A stretch of DNA of 62,379 bases from a gamma proteobacterium symbiont of Ctena orbiculata (GTDB lineage: Bacteria > Pseudomonadota > Gammaproteobacteria > Chromatiales > Chromatiaceae). Where the stretch lies: assembly GCA_003094535.1 (NCBI GenBank), contig NATV01000120.1, positions 1-62,379 of the forward strand, in the 5' to 3' direction. The position numbers were made by a program, and so were the translations under genes. This document shows, one piece after another, positions 9,834 to 20,759 of the stretch (within the stretch, counting starts at the first letter, position 1; the number at the start of each line of letters is the position of its first letter). Below the pieces are notes generated by a model. The model did no database searches and had not been told where the DNA came from. It saw only the letters and a program-made list of their open reading frames with translations.

Positions 9834-10607
9834 ATGACAAACGGCACGGCAAAGGAGTCTGAATCTATAGACAAGCGTTTGCCCCAGCATATCGCAATCA
9901 TCATGGATGGTAATGGCCGGTGGGCGAAGAAGCGTGGTCTACCCCGCTATGCAGGCCATCCCGCGGGCGTCGAAGCCGTTCGTGGGGTAGTCGAGGTCTG
10001 TGTCGAACAACAGATTCGGGTACTGACTCTCTTCGCATTCAGCAGTGAGAATTGGCAACGACCTCAAAAGGAGGTCAATCTCATCATGGACCTTTTCATG
10101 AGGTCGCTGAAAAAAGAGGTGCGTCGTCTCGAACGCAACCATGTAAAGCTCAGAGTGATCGGCGATCGTAGCGCCTTTGCGGACAATCTACAGAAACAGA
10201 TAAAAGAGGCCGAGCGACAAACACAAAACAACCAGGGTCTGTTGTTACAGGTGGCGGCCAACTACGGCGGTCGCTGGGACATCACTCAGGCGGCTAAACG
10301 GTTGGCCGAACAGGTACAGCAGGGAAAATTAGCGCCGGATCAGATTGATGAAGAGCAGTTCTCCCGAAATCTCTGTTTTACCGATGTCCCGGAACCGGAT
10401 CTGTTTATCAGAACCGGCGGCGAGAAACGAATCAGTAATTTTCTGCTTTGGCAGTGTGCCTACACGGAGCTCTATTTTACCGATATGCTTTGGCCCGATT
10501 TCAATCGCAAGGCCCTGGAACAGGCGCTGCATGACTTTTCCAACCGCCAGCGACGATTTGGTCGCACCGGTGAGCAAGTACAGGATCAGACAGCTGAAGC
10601 TTCTTAG
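9834..10607 (+). CDS. uppS: Undecaprenyl diphosphate synthase
   Basis: UppS condenses isopentenyl diphosphate units with farnesyl diphosphate in cis to make the C55 carrier lipid for peptidoglycan and O-antigen. The 257-residue protein has the catalytic IIMDGNGRWA (Asp25), the GLPRYAGHPAG stretch, FAFSSENWQRP, and the C-terminal EPDLFIRTGGEKRISNF segment that binds the homoallylic substrate. It sits upstream of cdsA and dxr, the Pseudomonas-type order rather than the E. coli order with dxr first. Confidence 0.97.
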   Translation: MTNGTAKESESIDKRLPQHIAIIMDGNGRWAKKRGLPRYAGHPAGVEAVRGVVEVCVEQQIRVLTLFAFSSENWQRPQKEVNLIMDLFMRSLKKEVRRLERNHVKLRVIGDRSAFADNLQKQIKEAERQTQNNQGLLLQVAANYGGRWDITQAAKRLAEQVQQGKLAPDQIDEEQFSRNLCFTDVPEPDLFIRTGGEKRISNFLLWQCAYTELYFTDMLWPDFNRKALEQALHDFSNRQRRFGRTGEQVQDQTAEAS

Positions 10608-10718
10608 GGGTAGACGATCAGATGCATATACCCTGTGATGGCGCTCCTATCTACTATTACCGAGCACGGCGTTGCAGGATCCGCTTCCATGTCGAGATAA
10701 CCGGCACCTAATTCAGTC

Positions 10719-11540
10719 ATGCTTAAACAGCGCGTCATCACTGCTCTGATACTTGCACCTTTGGTCATCGCCGCAGTGTTGTTGTTGCCCAACGACTACT
10801 TGGCGCTCATTCTGGGTTTGGTGGTGGCGGTGGGCGGCTTTGAGTGGGCGAGGCTGAGCGGTGTTGCTAAAATCCAGCTTAAGGTCCTCTATGTAATATT
10901 GCTGTTGATCTCCCTGGCGGCAAGCTACCTCTTTCTGCCGCCGCCCTGGGTACCGGGTATTATCCTGATTTCCGTGATCTGGTGGCTAACAGTACTCTGG
11001 CGCCTGGCAAGCTATCACCCCGATCGACAACAATCTTATAGGATACCGCTGCGAGCCGTTGAGGGTTTCATCGTCCTGCTACCCGCATGGCTCGCGATCA
11101 TTTCACTGCACCGTATTCCCCAGACCGGTCCGGGCCTCCTGCTGTTCGTGTTGATATTGATCTGGAGCGCGGATGTGGGGGCCTATTTTGCGGGTCATCG
11201 TTGGGGCAGACATAAGCTTGCCCCCCAGGTGAGTCCGGGAAAGACACGGGAGGGTGTGTATGGCGCTATCGTAGGCTCCCTGATTTGCGGATTCGTTCTT
11301 GCTGTCTGGTTGGGTGGAGGGCTTCCCCAGGCATTGCTGTTGATACTGCTCTGCGTGGTCACCATGCTGGCATCCGTAGTAGGGGATCTTTTTGAAAGCC
11401 TGATCAAGCGTCAACAGGGTGTAAAGGACAGTGGCAGCGTACTGCCCGGCCATGGCGGCATACTGGACCGGATCGACAGCCTGACTGCGGCCGCACCGGT
11501 ATTTCTGTTTGGTTTGATGTTGCTGGGAGAGGTGTCATGA
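10719..11540 (+). CDS. cdsA: Phosphatidate cytidylyltransferase
   Basis: CdsA makes CDP-diacylglycerol from phosphatidic acid and CTP at the inner membrane, the branch point for phospholipid synthesis. The 273-residue polytopic protein has about seven hydrophobic segments and, near the end, the family signature: [20 protein letters not shown] followed by GILDRIDSL. Its TGA stop overlaps the dxr ATG by four bases, so translation is coupled. The gene follows uppS after 111 bases. Confidence 0.96.
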   Translation: MLKQRVITALILAPLVIAAVLLLPNDYLALILGLVVAVGGFEWARLSGVAKIQLKVLYVILLLISLAASYLFLPPPWVPGIILISVIWWLTVLWRLASYHPDRQQSYRIPLRAVEGFIVLLPAWLAIISLHRIPQTGPGLLLFVLILIWSADVGAYFAGHRWGRHKLAPQVSPGKTREGVYGAIVGSLICGFVLAVWLGGGLPQALLLILLCVVTMLASVVGDLFESLIKRQQGVKDSGSVLPGHGGILDRIDSLTAAAPVFLFGLMLLGEVS

Positions 11541-12733
11541 AAGGTATAACCGTGCTTGGGTCAACCGGCTCCATCGGCGTGAGTACGCTGGATGTCCTGG
11601 CCAGGCATGGAGACAAGTATCGTGTCGTCGCCCTGACCGCGAACCGCGATGTGGAGGGTATGTTGCTTCAATGCGAGCAATTCAGACCGGAGATCGCGGT
11701 TATGGCCGATGCCAATGCCGCCAACCGCCTGGCAAAGGGTTTAAGCGACAGGGATATCACTACCGAGGTTCTGTCCGGGTTGAGGGGGCTGGAGATCGCC
11801 GCCTCCATGCCCGCTGCGCACATAGTGATGGCGGCTATTGTGGGTGCCGCCGGTCTACTGCCGGCATTGGCGGCGGTACGGGCGGGAAAGCGCCTGTTGC
11901 TGGCAAACAAAGAGGCGCTGGTGGTAGCAGGCAGTCTGTTTATGAAGGAAGTGGCGGCCCACGGTGCGGAGATCCTGCCTATCGACAGTGAGCATAATGC
12001 CGTCTTTCAATGCCTGCCGACGGGCGGTGATGGCGATCTGGTATCAGGCGGTGTCAAGCGTATCTTGCTGACCGCGTCCGGCGGTCCTTTCCTTACCACC
12101 CCCCTGGAACAGTTGGCAACGGTAACCCCGGCCCAGGCCTGCGCCCACCCGAACTGGGAGATGGGGCGCAAAATCTCGGTCGATTCCGCTACCATGATGA
12201 ACAAGGGATTGGAGGTCATCGAGGCGCACTGGCTGTTTCACGCCAAGGCGGAAGAGATCGAGGTGGTACTGCATCCGCAGAGTATCATCCATTCGATGGT
12301 GGAGTATGTGGATGGTTCGGTGTTGGCTCAGCTCGGTAATCCGGATATGCGGACGCCGATTGCCCATGCCCTGGCATGGCCGCAGCGTATCTCCTCGGGG
12401 GTCGACAGCCTCAATCTGTTCGAGGTCGCGCAGCTCGACTTTGAGCAGCCTGATCTGCGGCGCTACCCCTGTCTCGAACTTGCCTATCAAGCAATTCAGG
12501 CCGGCGGTACGGCGAGCGTGGTTCTCAATGCAGCCAACGAGGTGGCGGTGGATGCTTTCCTCTCGCAACGCCTGGCATTCACCGAGATTGCCAGGGTGGT
12601 GGACGAGACCCTGCAGAGGCTGCCGGTACAGAGCGTGGAGGATCTCGATACCCTGCTCGCCATCGATGGGGAAGGACGGGCGATTGCGGAACAAGTCATG
12701 CAAAATAGGGTCTTAAGCAGCGGAATAGGCTGA
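11537..12733 (+). CDS. dxr: 1-deoxy-D-xylulose 5-phosphate reductoisomerase
   Basis: Dxr converts DXP to 2-C-methyl-D-erythritol 4-phosphate with NADPH, the committed step of the MEP isoprenoid pathway that supplies UppS. The 398-residue protein begins with the NADPH-binding GSTGSIG motif, has ANKEALV, the metal-binding DSEHNA, and the [15 protein letters not shown] loop. It overlaps cdsA by ATGA and is followed directly by rseP. Confidence 0.97.
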   Translation: MKGITVLGSTGSIGVSTLDVLARHGDKYRVVALTANRDVEGMLLQCEQFRPEIAVMADANAANRLAKGLSDRDITTEVLSGLRGLEIAASMPAAHIVMAAIVGAAGLLPALAAVRAGKRLLLANKEALVVAGSLFMKEVAAHGAEILPIDSEHNAVFQCLPTGGDGDLVSGGVKRILLTASGGPFLTTPLEQLATVTPAQACAHPNWEMGRKISVDSATMMNKGLEVIEAHWLFHAKAEEIEVVLHPQSIIHSMVEYVDGSVLAQLGNPDMRTPIAHALAWPQRISSGVDSLNLFEVAQLDFEQPDLRRYPCLELAYQAIQAGGTASVVLNAANEVAVDAFLSQRLAFTEIARVVDETLQRLPVQSVEDLDTLLAIDGEGRAIAEQVMQNRVLSSGIG

Positions 12734-12742
12734 TTGTTACCT

Positions 12743-14107
12743 ATGAATTCACTACTCTTCACGATCATCTCTTTTATCGTCGCCCTGGCAATCTTGATTG
12801 CGGTGCATGAATTCGGTCACTTCTGGGTCGCGCGAAAACTGGGTGTCAAGGTGCTGCGCTTCTCCATCGGCTTTGGCCGTGCTCTGTGGCGGCGCACCGG
12901 AGCGACGGATGGCACAGAATATGTGATTGCCGCCATTCCCCTGGGCGGTTATGTGAAGATGCTCGACGAACGCGAAGCGCCGGTGGATGACGAGGAGCGG
13001 GATCGGGCGTTCAACCGCCAGTCTCTGGGCGTACGCAGCGCCATCGTGGTTGCAGGACCACTGTTTAATTTTCTCTTTGCCATCCTGGCCTTCTGGCTCA
13101 TCTTCGTCACCGGCGATACCGGCCTCAAACCGATGGTGGGTGAGGTGAAGAGCGGTTCCATCGCGGAGCAGGTGGGTTTCGAGCGGGGTGATGAGATCCT
13201 GGCGGTAGCGGACAAGCCCACCCCGACCTGGGAGAGCGTGGTCTATGTCATCCTCTCCGAGGCCCTCGACAGCGGCAGCCTGTCGATTCACGTACGCAAC
13301 CAGGCTGGAGATGAACAGGCCTATCAACTGCCGAGCCAGGGGCTCACCAGGATGTCGGAGGACGGGATGTTGCTGCAGAACCTCGGCCTCTCGCCCGATC
13401 GTCCCACACTGCCGCCGGTCATCGGCGAGGTGCTGGATGGGGAGCCGGCGGCCGAAGCCGGCATATTGCCTGGGGACCGCATTGTCACAGTCGACGGTAT
13501 CGAGGTGGAGGATTGGAGCGACTGGGTCGATTATGTTCGTCAGCGTCCAGGCCAGGCCCTGGACCTGGAGGTCGATCGCGACGGTGATTACATGCTGATG
13601 GTCGTCACCCCCGCGAAGGTTGAGGATGCCGGCGAGAGCTATGGCCGCATCGGTGCGAGCGTCAGCGTACCCGACAACCTGATGGATGACTACCGGGCCG
13701 TGGTCAAATATGGGCCCATCGAGGCAATCGGCCAATCACTCTATAAGACCTGGGATCTCTCCCTGCTGATGCTGAAGATGCTGGGCAAGATGATTATCGG
13801 CGAGGTTTCGGTGAAAAATCTCAGTGGCCCGATATCGATTGCCGATTCCGCCGGGAAGTCGGCTAGCTACGGTATAAGCTATTTTCTCAAATTTCTCGCT
13901 ATTGTCAGTATCAGCCTGGGTGTGCTGAACCTGCTGCCCATTCCCGTACTGGACGGTGGCCACCTGTTTTTCTTCCTCATCGAAGGGATCAAGGGCAGCC
14001 CACTGTCGGATCGGTTCATGGAGCAGGGTCAAAAAATCGGTCTGTTGATATTGTTGGCGATCATGAGTCTTGCCTTCTATGTCGACATTAATCGTTTTCT
14101 CGGCTAA
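12743..14107 (+). CDS. rseP: RIP zinc metalloprotease RseP (site-2 protease)
   Basis: RseP cleaves the anti-sigma factor RseA inside the membrane after DegS, releasing sigma E when outer-membrane proteins misfold. From the ATG at 12743 it has 454 residues; a TTG at 12734 directly after the dxr stop is an alternative start. The zinc motif HEFGH is at residues 22-26 in the first transmembrane helix. Two PDZ domains occupy the periplasmic middle (each with a GD-I motif). The second active-site motif NLLPIPVLDGGH lies near residue 400. It precedes bamA, whose client proteins feed the same stress pathway. Confidence 0.97.
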   Translation: MNSLLFTIISFIVALAILIAVHEFGHFWVARKLGVKVLRFSIGFGRALWRRTGATDGTEYVIAAIPLGGYVKMLDEREAPVDDEERDRAFNRQSLGVRSAIVVAGPLFNFLFAILAFWLIFVTGDTGLKPMVGEVKSGSIAEQVGFERGDEILAVADKPTPTWESVVYVILSEALDSGSLSIHVRNQAGDEQAYQLPSQGLTRMSEDGMLLQNLGLSPDRPTLPPVIGEVLDGEPAAEAGILPGDRIVTVDGIEVEDWSDWVDYVRQRPGQALDLEVDRDGDYMLMVVTPAKVEDAGESYGRIGASVSVPDNLMDDYRAVVKYGPIEAIGQSLYKTWDLSLLMLKMLGKMIIGEVSVKNLSGPISIADSAGKSASYGISYFLKFLAIVSISLGVLNLLPIPVLDGGHLFFFLIEGIKGSPLSDRFMEQGQKIGLLILLAIMSLAFYVDINRFLG

Positions 14108-14270
14108 TGGGGATCACTGCGGCTGGATAGGTGGCTATGGATGGGACAAAGGGCTATCGATATCCTGAGTTAATCCCTTATACTAACGCGCTGTTTCGCC
14201 ACCCAAATCGTTCTGTGTGTGCAGAGCCCGGAACGGATAATATGAAAAAACAGAGTTGTAGCTACAGATA

Positions 14271-16562
14271 ATGCCTCTATTTTCCCGGATTCTTGCCCTC
14301 CTGACTCTGATGGGTGGGTTCTTAATCACCCAACAGAGCGCCGCCTTCGTGGTGGAGGACATTCGGGTAGAGGGATTGCAGCGCATCTCGGCCGGAACAG
14401 TATTCAATTATCTGCCGATCAAGACCGGGGACGAGGTCGATGCGGGCAATACCGCGCAGATTATCCGGACTCTCTACAAAACGGGCTTTTTCAAAGATAT
14501 ACGGCTCGAGCGGGATGAGAATATCCTGATCGTGTTCGTCCGTGAACGCCCCGCGATAGCTGAAATAAATATCAGTGGAAACAAGGAGTTGGACACTGAG
14601 CCCCTGATGGCGGGATTGAAGGATATCGGTCTCGCCGAGGGCAGGGTGTTCAAGCGGGCGCTGCTTGAAAAGGTCGAGCAGGAGCTCAATCGCCAATATT
14701 TCGCACGGGGTAAATATGGCATCAAGATCAAATCCACGGTAACGCCGCTGGAGCGCAATCGTGTCGGTTTGGGGATCGAGATCTCGGAGGGTCTGACCGC
14801 GCGAATCAAGCACATCAATATCATCGGCAATCAGGCCTTTGAGGACGATGAGCTGCTGGATGAGTTCGAGCTCGGAGTGCCCTCCTGGTATGCCATCTTC
14901 TCCAGCCGTGACAAATACTCCAAGCAGGCGCTCTCGGGGGACCTGGAGACACTGCGCTCATTCTATCTCGACCGGGGTTTTATCGACTTCAAGATCGAAT
15001 CGACTCAGGTCTCCATAACCCCGGACAAGCAGGATATCTACATCACCGTGGTGGTCGACGAGGGTGATGTCTTCACCCTCAGCGACATCAAGCTGGCGGG
15101 GGAGCTGGAGCTTGAACCCGAGGAGCTCTTCCCCTTGATTCATCTCAGACGGGGATCGGTATTCTCGCGTAAAAAGCTGACGGCCAGTGCGGACAGACTG
15201 AACCGGCACTACTCCGACGTGGGCTATGCATTTGCCAACGTCAACACCATACCCGACATCGATCGCGAGAAGCGCGAGGTGGCTATCACTTTCTTCGTCG
15301 ACCCGGGAAAAAGGGTCTATGTCCGCTATATCAATATTTCCGGCAACACCAACACCCGCGATGAGGTGCTGCGCAGGGAGTTGCGCCAGATGGAATCTGC
15401 ATGGTTTTCCGGTGAGAAGACCCGGCTCTCCCGCGAGCGGTTGCAGCGTTTGGGCTATTTCAGTGAGGTGAACATGGAGACCCCCGCGGTACCCGGTTCC
15501 ACCGATCAGGTCGATGTGAACATTGCAGTCACCGAAGCCGCTTCGGGACAATTCAGCGCCGGTGTCGGTTTTACCCAGACCCAGGGCGTCATCTTCAACG
15601 CCAGTATCAGTGAAAACAACTTTCTCGGTACCGGGAATCGCTTCAGCGCGGGCTTCGATACCAGTGAAGCCACCAAGAAGCTCTCCCTCTCCTACACCAA
15701 TCCTTACTACACCATCGATGGTGTGAGCCAGGGCTATGAACTGAGCTATCGGGAAACCGACTTCTCGGAGCTGAATATTTCCCGCTACTCCACCGACGTC
15801 GGACGCCTGGGCGTCCATTTTGGCATTCCCTTGACCGAATACGATCGTCTCAGATTCAGCCTGGCCTATGAACGCACAACCTTTTTCCTGGGTTCTTCGC
15901 CTTCTGACGAGATCATGGAATTCATCGAGACCAATGGCGATGAGTTCGATGATTTCGAGCTGGTGGGCAGTTGGATCCATGACACCCGGGATCGCGCCAT
16001 ATTCCCCAACCGGGGCGGACGGCAGGTCTTCTCCATCGAGACCAACGTTCCCGGCAGTGATCTGCAGTACTACCGTGTCAGGTACAACAACGCTCACTAC
16101 TTCCAGCTAACCAATGCCTTGACCCTGAAATTGAACGGCGAACTGGGTTATGGCGAAGGCTACGGGGAAGACGAGGAACTGCCGTTTTTCCGCAATTTTT
16201 TTGCCGGCGGCATCGGTTCTGTGAGAGGTTTCGAGGAGAATACCCTGGGTCCTCAGGATTCTCAGGATGATGCTTTGGGAGCAAATGCTAGAATCGTCGG
16301 TCAGATGGAACTACTCTTCCCCGCGTTTGGTGATGAGTTCAAGGATACAGTGCGCGCCGGTTTCTTTGTCGACGTCGGAAATGTCTTCGACCTGGAAGGC
16401 GGCGAGGAGATCGAATGGGACCTGTTTAGGGCTTCCACCGGTCTGATGTTATCCTGGTTTTCACCCGTGGGCGCCCTCTCATTCAGCTGGGGCTACCCGA
16501 TCAAGGAGGAAGAGGGTGATGACATTAAGAACCTTCAATTCAGAATTGGTGGTGGTTTCTAA
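14271..16562 (+). CDS. bamA: Outer membrane protein assembly factor BamA
   Basis: BamA is the central barrel of the BAM complex that folds beta-barrel proteins into the outer membrane. The 763-residue precursor has a signal peptide with likely cleavage after QQSAA (about residue 24). Five POTRA domains follow from [19 protein letters not shown], and then a C-terminal barrel containing the conserved VRGF loop ([16 protein letters not shown]) and ending in the aromatic IGGGF. It lies between rseP and skp; the 163-base gap upstream may carry its own promoter, but I saw no convincing sigma-E element. Confidence 0.97.
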   Translation: MPLFSRILALLTLMGGFLITQQSAAFVVEDIRVEGLQRISAGTVFNYLPIKTGDEVDAGNTAQIIRTLYKTGFFKDIRLERDENILIVFVRERPAIAEINISGNKELDTEPLMAGLKDIGLAEGRVFKRALLEKVEQELNRQYFARGKYGIKIKSTVTPLERNRVGLGIEISEGLTARIKHINIIGNQAFEDDELLDEFELGVPSWYAIFSSRDKYSKQALSGDLETLRSFYLDRGFIDFKIESTQVSITPDKQDIYITVVVDEGDVFTLSDIKLAGELELEPEELFPLIHLRRGSVFSRKKLTASADRLNRHYSDVGYAFANVNTIPDIDREKREVAITFFVDPGKRVYVRYINISGNTNTRDEVLRRELRQMESAWFSGEKTRLSRERLQRLGYFSEVNMETPAVPGSTDQVDVNIAVTEAASGQFSAGVGFTQTQGVIFNASISENNFLGTGNRFSAGFDTSEATKKLSLSYTNPYYTIDGVSQGYELSYRETDFSELNISRYSTDVGRLGVHFGIPLTEYDRLRFSLAYERTTFFLGSSPSDEIMEFIETNGDEFDDFELVGSWIHDTRDRAIFPNRGGRQVFSIETNVPGSDLQYYRVRYNNAHYFQLTNALTLKLNGELGYGEGYGEDEELPFFRNFFAGGIGSVRGFEENTLGPQDSQDDALGANARIVGQMELLFPAFGDEFKDTVRAGFFVDVGNVFDLEGGEEIEWDLFRASTGLMLSWFSPVGALSFSWGYPIKEEEGDDIKNLQFRIGGGF

Positions 16563-16581
16563 TTAATTAGGGAGTTATTGG

Positions 16582-17097
16582 GTGAATTTGTTAAGACATA
16601 TATTACTTGCTTTTACCTTGGGCTTGTTTCTGACTTGTAGCGTTGCAGCCGAGGAGTATCGCATCGGCTACGTGAATTCAAAAAAAGTCCTCGAGGAGTC
16701 GCCGCAATTCAAATCGGCTAGGGAGCGGCTGCAGACCGAGTTTTCACGCCGGGAGAAGGATCTGCTAGCCTCGCAAAAACAGCTGAAACAGCTTGAAGAG
16801 AAGCTGCAAAGAGACGGTTCGGTGATGAGCGAATCGGAGGTCAAACGGCTGGAGCGGGATATCCTCAACCGCAGCCGCAAGTTGAAAAACGCCCAGACCG
16901 AGTTCCGCGAGGATCTCAACCTGCGTCAGAACGAGGAGTTCAAGAAACTCCGTCAGCAGGTGCGCGAGGTGATCCAGGAAGTGGGTAAAAGCGAGAACAT
17001 AGACCTTATCGTTTCTGACGGCGTCATCTATTTCAGCAAGAAGATCGACATCTCCGATAAGGTGTTGGAAAAGCTGCGTCAACTAAAAGCGGAATAA
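16582..17097 (+). CDS. skp: Periplasmic chaperone Skp (OmpH family)
   Basis: Skp is a trimeric periplasmic holdase that carries unfolded outer-membrane proteins to BamA. The 171-residue precursor begins with a GTG start at 16582 after GGGAG. It has a signal peptide ending CSVAAEEY, then the OmpH start RIGYVNSKKVLEESPQ and a long charged coiled-coil (about residues 45-140) rich in K, E, R and Q that forms the tentacles. It lies 20 bases after bamA and one base before lpxD. Confidence 0.95.
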   Translation: MNLLRHILLAFTLGLFLTCSVAAEEYRIGYVNSKKVLEESPQFKSARERLQTEFSRREKDLLASQKQLKQLEEKLQRDGSVMSESEVKRLERDILNRSRKLKNAQTEFREDLNLRQNEEFKKLRQQVREVIQEVGKSENIDLIVSDGVIYFSKKIDISDKVLEKLRQLKAE

Positions 17098-17098
17098 G

Positions 17099-18145
17099 GT
17101 GGTTTCAAGATCATCTGCAACCCGTCTTGGAGACCTGGCCAAGGCCGTCGGGGCGAAACTGCTGGGTGATCCGGAAACGATCATTACCGGCGTGGGTACG
17201 CTGCAGGCCGCGAAACCGGGTGAGTTGAGTTTTCTCAGCAACGCCTCCTATCGTCGCTACCTTGCCACCACCCGGGCTTCCGCGGTTATCCTCCACGACA
17301 GGGATGCAGCCGGCTGTCCGGTTGCCGCACTGGTCTCCGACAATCCCTATCTTGCCTATGCCAGGACCGCTGACAAGCTATTTCCGCGCAAAACCTTCCC
17401 CCCCGGCATCGATCCCTCCGCGGCAGTGGATCAAACCGCCATTATTGACGACAGTGCCTGGATTGGTCCCTGTTCGGTGATCGGGGAGGGGGTAAGGATC
17501 GAATCGGGTGTCTATCTGGGACCCGGTTGCGTGGTCGAGGAGAATTGCTCGATCGGCGCCGATTCACGTCTGGTGGCCAATGTAACCCTCTGCCGGGACA
17601 CCGATCTGGGTCAGCGCTGCCTGATCCATCCCGGGGCCGTGCTGGGTGCGGATGGCTTCGGACTGGCGAATGACGAGGGGCGCTGGATCAAGGTGCCTCA
17701 ATTGGGCCGGGTGCGCGTTGGTGACGACGTGGAGATCGGTGCCAACACCACCATCGACCGTGGTGCCCTGGAGGACACCGTCCTGCACGACGGCGTTAAG
17801 CTGGACAACCTGATTCAGATTGCCCACAACGTTGAAATTGGGCGGCATACGGCCATGGCGGGTTGCTCCGCCGTGGCCGGATCAACAAAGATCGGAGAAC
17901 ACTGCACCATTGGCGGACAGACAGGTCTGGTGGGTCATTTGACGATAGGTGATAATGTGCACTTTTCGGCAGCCACCCTGGTTACTCGGTCGTTTACCGC
18001 GGCGGGGTATTACAGTGGTAATCTGCCCGCCATGGAGAATGCGGCGTGGAGACGCGTGGTTGCCCGGCTCCGGAAATTGGAGTCAATGGCTAGAGATATG
18101 AAATTTCTGAAAAAAACATCCAAACGACCCGACGAGGACCGTTGA
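17099..18145 (+). CDS. lpxD: UDP-3-O-(3-hydroxyacyl)glucosamine N-acyltransferase
   Basis: LpxD adds the second hydroxyacyl chain in lipid A synthesis. The 348-residue protein starts at GTG 17099, one base after skp. It has the N-terminal uridine-binding domain (about 1-100), then a left-handed beta-helix built from hexapeptide repeats such as VIGEGV and CSIGAD, with the catalytic histidine in IQIAHNVEIG. A C-terminal helix ends in a basic tail. It lies in the skp-lpxD-fabZ-lpxA-lpxB run typical of gammaproteobacteria. Confidence 0.97.
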   Translation: MVSRSSATRLGDLAKAVGAKLLGDPETIITGVGTLQAAKPGELSFLSNASYRRYLATTRASAVILHDRDAAGCPVAALVSDNPYLAYARTADKLFPRKTFPPGIDPSAAVDQTAIIDDSAWIGPCSVIGEGVRIESGVYLGPGCVVEENCSIGADSRLVANVTLCRDTDLGQRCLIHPGAVLGADGFGLANDEGRWIKVPQLGRVRVGDDVEIGANTTIDRGALEDTVLHDGVKLDNLIQIAHNVEIGRHTAMAGCSAVAGSTKIGEHCTIGGQTGLVGHLTIGDNVHFSAATLVTRSFTAAGYYSGNLPAMENAAWRRVVARLRKLESMARDMKFLKKTSKRPDEDR

Positions 18146-18178
18146 GATGAAGGCACTGTTTTCTAACGGGAGGGTGGT

Positions 18179-18628
18179 TTGATCGCGATGGATATCAACA
18201 AGGTGCTGAGTCTGCTACCGCACCGCTATCCTTTCCTTCTTATCGATCGGGTGCTCGAATACGAGAAGGACAACCGCCTGCTGGCACTGAAAAATGTCAC
18301 TTACAACGAACCCTTTTTCAACGGCCATTTCCCCGTCCAGCCGGTGATGCCGGGTGTGTTGATTGTGGAAGCGATGGCCCAAGCGACCGGTCTGCTGGCC
18401 ATGGAATCCAATCCGGAAACGGTGAACGAGACTACAATCTATCTTTTCGTCGGCATCGATAAGGCGCGTTTCAAGCAGCAGGTGGAGCCAGGTGACCAGC
18501 TGATCATCGAAGTCGTACAGAACAAGATGAAGCGGGGTATAGGCTTTTTTAGCTGTTCCGCAATGGTCGAGGATAGAACCGTAGCCACAGCGGAGATCAT
18601 GTGCACGGCGCGGGAGATAGGCAACTGA
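18179..18628 (+). CDS. fabZ: 3-hydroxyacyl-ACP dehydratase FabZ
   Basis: FabZ dehydrates 3-hydroxyacyl-ACP in fatty acid elongation and competes with LpxA and LpxD for the same hydroxyacyl-ACP pool. The 149-residue hot-dog-fold protein shows [14 protein letters not shown], the catalytic His in [12 protein letters not shown] and the catalytic Glu in VEAMAQ. Two starts are possible: TTG at 18179, 4-6 bases after GGAGGG, and ATG at 18188, 13 bases after it; spacing favours the TTG. Its end overlaps lpxA by 28 bases. Confidence 0.95.
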   Translation: MIAMDINKVLSLLPHRYPFLLIDRVLEYEKDNRLLALKNVTYNEPFFNGHFPVQPVMPGVLIVEAMAQATGLLAMESNPETVNETTIYLFVGIDKARFKQQVEPGDQLIIEVVQNKMKRGIGFFSCSAMVEDRTVATAEIMCTAREIGN

Positions 18629-19395
18629 TCGATCCACGCGCAGTTATCGATCCGGGTGCCGAACTCGAAGAGGGGGTCAGCGTCGGACCCTTCTCCATTA
18701 TCGGCGATGGCGTCAAGGTCGCCGCGGGTACCGTGATCGGGCCTCATGTCGTGATCAGGGGGGCGACACAAATAGGCAGGGATAACCGGATCTACCAGTT
18801 CGCCTCGATAGGCGAAGACCCCCAGGATATGAAGTACGCCGGTGAGCCGACCAGGCTGGAGATCGGAGATCGCAACACCATTCGTGAATTCGCCACCCTC
18901 CATCGCGGCACGGTACAGGATCGGGGTGTGACGCGAATCGGTAATGACAACCTGCTGATGGCCTATATCCACGTGGCCCACGACTGTATCCTGGAGGACC
19001 ATATCATCATGGCCAACGCCGCCACCCTGGGTGGCCATGTGCGAATCGATCGGCACGCCATTCTCGGTGGATTTACCAAGGTGCACCAATTTTGCCGTGT
19101 AGGGGCTCACAGCTTCTCCGGGATGGGCTCCTCGATCGGCATGGATCTGCCCCCCTATGTCATGGCATCGGGTCAACCCGCCAGACCCCATGGCATCAAC
19201 CGTGAGGGGCTGAGCCGACGAGGATTCGGCAAAGAGGCAATTCAGCAGATCAAGCGTGCCTATAAGCTCATCTACCATGCCAACAAACGCCTGGAAGAGG
19301 CGAGGGACGGTATCGATGCCATGTTGAGTGATACCCCGGAGCTGGAGATACTTTCCGAGTTTCTCAAAATCAAGGGCCGAGGTATTTTGCGTTAG
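18601..19395 (+). CDS. lpxA: UDP-N-acetylglucosamine acyltransferase
   Basis: LpxA performs the first acylation of lipid A synthesis, on UDP-GlcNAc. The 264-residue protein is a hexapeptide-repeat beta-helix trimer: [18 protein letters not shown] at the N terminus, the catalytic region [39 protein letters not shown], and a C-terminal helical domain. The GTG at 18601 has GGAG five bases before it and lies inside fabZ. A CTG at 18625 would match the family N terminus better but is a rare start codon. Translation is probably coupled to fabZ. Confidence 0.96.
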   Translation: MHGAGDRQLIDPRAVIDPGAELEEGVSVGPFSIIGDGVKVAAGTVIGPHVVIRGATQIGRDNRIYQFASIGEDPQDMKYAGEPTRLEIGDRNTIREFATLHRGTVQDRGVTRIGNDNLLMAYIHVAHDCILEDHIIMANAATLGGHVRIDRHAILGGFTKVHQFCRVGAHSFSGMGSSIGMDLPPYVMASGQPARPHGINREGLSRRGFGKEAIQQIKRAYKLIYHANKRLEEARDGIDAMLSDTPELEILSEFLKIKGRGILR

Positions 19396-19435
19396 GGAAA
19401 GAACCCTTAGAGCCCTTGGATTACGATCCCCGCCT

Positions 19436-20620
19436 ATGCAGAAGTCACAATCACAGAGACCCCTGAGAATCGGCCTACTAGCCAATGAAGTGTCGGGTGA
19501 TCAGTTGGCGGCGGCGCTTATCCTTGCCCTGCGCGCCCGGCAGGCGGATATCGAGTTCGAGGGTATGACGGGACCGCTGATGGAGGCGGCTGGATGCCGC
19601 TCACTTGCCAGGATGGATCCGGTGATGGGATTGATCGAAGTGATACATCATCTTCCCGGACTGCTGCGGACACGTGGAGACCTGGCGGCCCACTTTCTTG
19701 CCGATCCACCGGATCTGGTAGTGGGCGTAGATGCTCCGGACTTCAATCTGGCGCTGGAGACCAGGCTCAAGGCGGCGGGTATCAAGACAGCTCACTTTGT
19801 CAGTCCCACGGTCTGGGCATGGCGCCAGGGACGGGTGAAGCGGCTTCGGCAGGCGGTCGACCTGATGCTCTGTCTGTTCGAGTTCGAGGTCGATTTCCTG
19901 CTTCGCCACAAGGTTCCTGCGGCCTATGTGGGGCATCCCCTCGCGGACCAGATTCCACTGCAGGCGGCCGAACCCGCAGCGGTCAGGAACGATTTGGGAC
20001 TTGACGGGGAGAGCCCGGTGGTTGCTCTGCTGCCCGGTAGCCGCAGCAGCGAGGTGAGCAGGCTTGGTCCATTATTCCTGCAGACCGCGCGCTGGCTGCG
20101 GCGATACAAGCCGGAACTGCAGTTTGTCGCACCCATGGTGAATCAGCGGCTGATGCAGCTGTTCCAAGAGCAGATCGAAGCAACCGCACCCGAACTGCCG
20201 GTGAGGCTTGTGGAGGGCAGATCGAGGGAGGCGATCACTTCAGCGGATGCGGTGTTGACCGCATCGGGTACCGCTACCCTTGAAACCCTACTCTTGAAGC
20301 GCCCCATGGTGGTGGCCTACCGCCTATCCCCATTCACGGTCTGGCTGATACGTCGCCTTAAGCTGCTGAAAACACCCCATGTGGCAATGGCAAACCTCCT
20401 TTCTGACGAACCCTATGCCCCCGAGTTTGTCCAGGAGGCGTGCAAACCCGATTCCATGGGCAGGGCCTTGTTGAAATTTCTCGAAGACCCGGCCCGCTGT
20501 GATCAGATCAAACAGGCCTACCTGGCGATCCATGAGAGGCTGCGAAAAAATGCTGCAGAGGCAGCAGCCGATGCGGTTTTGGAGCTGTTGGGGGCTGTTC
20601 AAACGTCCAAAAGCAGATAG
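19436..20620 (+). CDS. lpxB: Lipid-A-disaccharide synthase
   Basis: LpxB joins UDP-diacylglucosamine and lipid X into the lipid A disaccharide at the inner membrane. From the ATG at 19436 it has 394 residues. The frame is open further upstream, but those residues overlap lpxA and have no family counterpart. The N-terminal motif is LLANEVSGDQLA, where most relatives have GEASGD; the glutamate and SGD are kept. Further landmarks are VGVDAPDFN, HFVSPTVWAWRQGR, VGHPLAD, ALLPGSRSSEV and ASGTATLE. It is the last gene of the lipid A run. Confidence 0.96.
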   Translation: MQKSQSQRPLRIGLLANEVSGDQLAAALILALRARQADIEFEGMTGPLMEAAGCRSLARMDPVMGLIEVIHHLPGLLRTRGDLAAHFLADPPDLVVGVDAPDFNLALETRLKAAGIKTAHFVSPTVWAWRQGRVKRLRQAVDLMLCLFEFEVDFLLRHKVPAAYVGHPLADQIPLQAAEPAAVRNDLGLDGESPVVALLPGSRSSEVSRLGPLFLQTARWLRRYKPELQFVAPMVNQRLMQLFQEQIEATAPELPVRLVEGRSREAITSADAVLTASGTATLETLLLKRPMVVAYRLSPFTVWLIRRLKLLKTPHVAMANLLSDEPYAPEFVQEACKPDSMGRALLKFLEDPARCDQIKQAYLAIHERLRKNAAEAAADAVLELLGAVQTSKSR

Positions 20621-20627
20621 TTATCAA

Positions 20628-20686
20628 CTTCCCGGTAACAATCCGACAGCCTATAAATAATCGATTAGACAGGGAAGGTTTTTTTT
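20628..20686 (+). terminator. Possible terminator after lpxB
   Basis: CTTCCC (20628-20633) can pair with GGGAAG (20672-20677), followed by eight T residues at 20679-20686. The loop is long (38 bases) and AT-rich, so the hairpin is weak on its own. Placement after the end of the lipid A operon and before the separately spaced acyl-CoA ligase gene fits transcription termination. Confidence 0.35.
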
Positions 20687-20759
20687 GCTCTTATTGTTAC
20701 TTTGTTGGAACCAGATGAGCGCGTTAATCCACCCGCGGCAGGGACACCTATAGTTAGCG

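Noticed and set aside
14225-14265. GGAAC near 14230 upstream of bamA as a sigma-E -35 element
   Set aside because: The following bases do not give a TCAAA-like -10 at 15-17 bases, so the match is not convincing.
19328-19435. A longer lpxB starting inside lpxA at 19328
   Set aside because: The extra residues do not resemble LpxB and come from the out-of-frame lpxA tail; the ATG at 19436 matches the family start.
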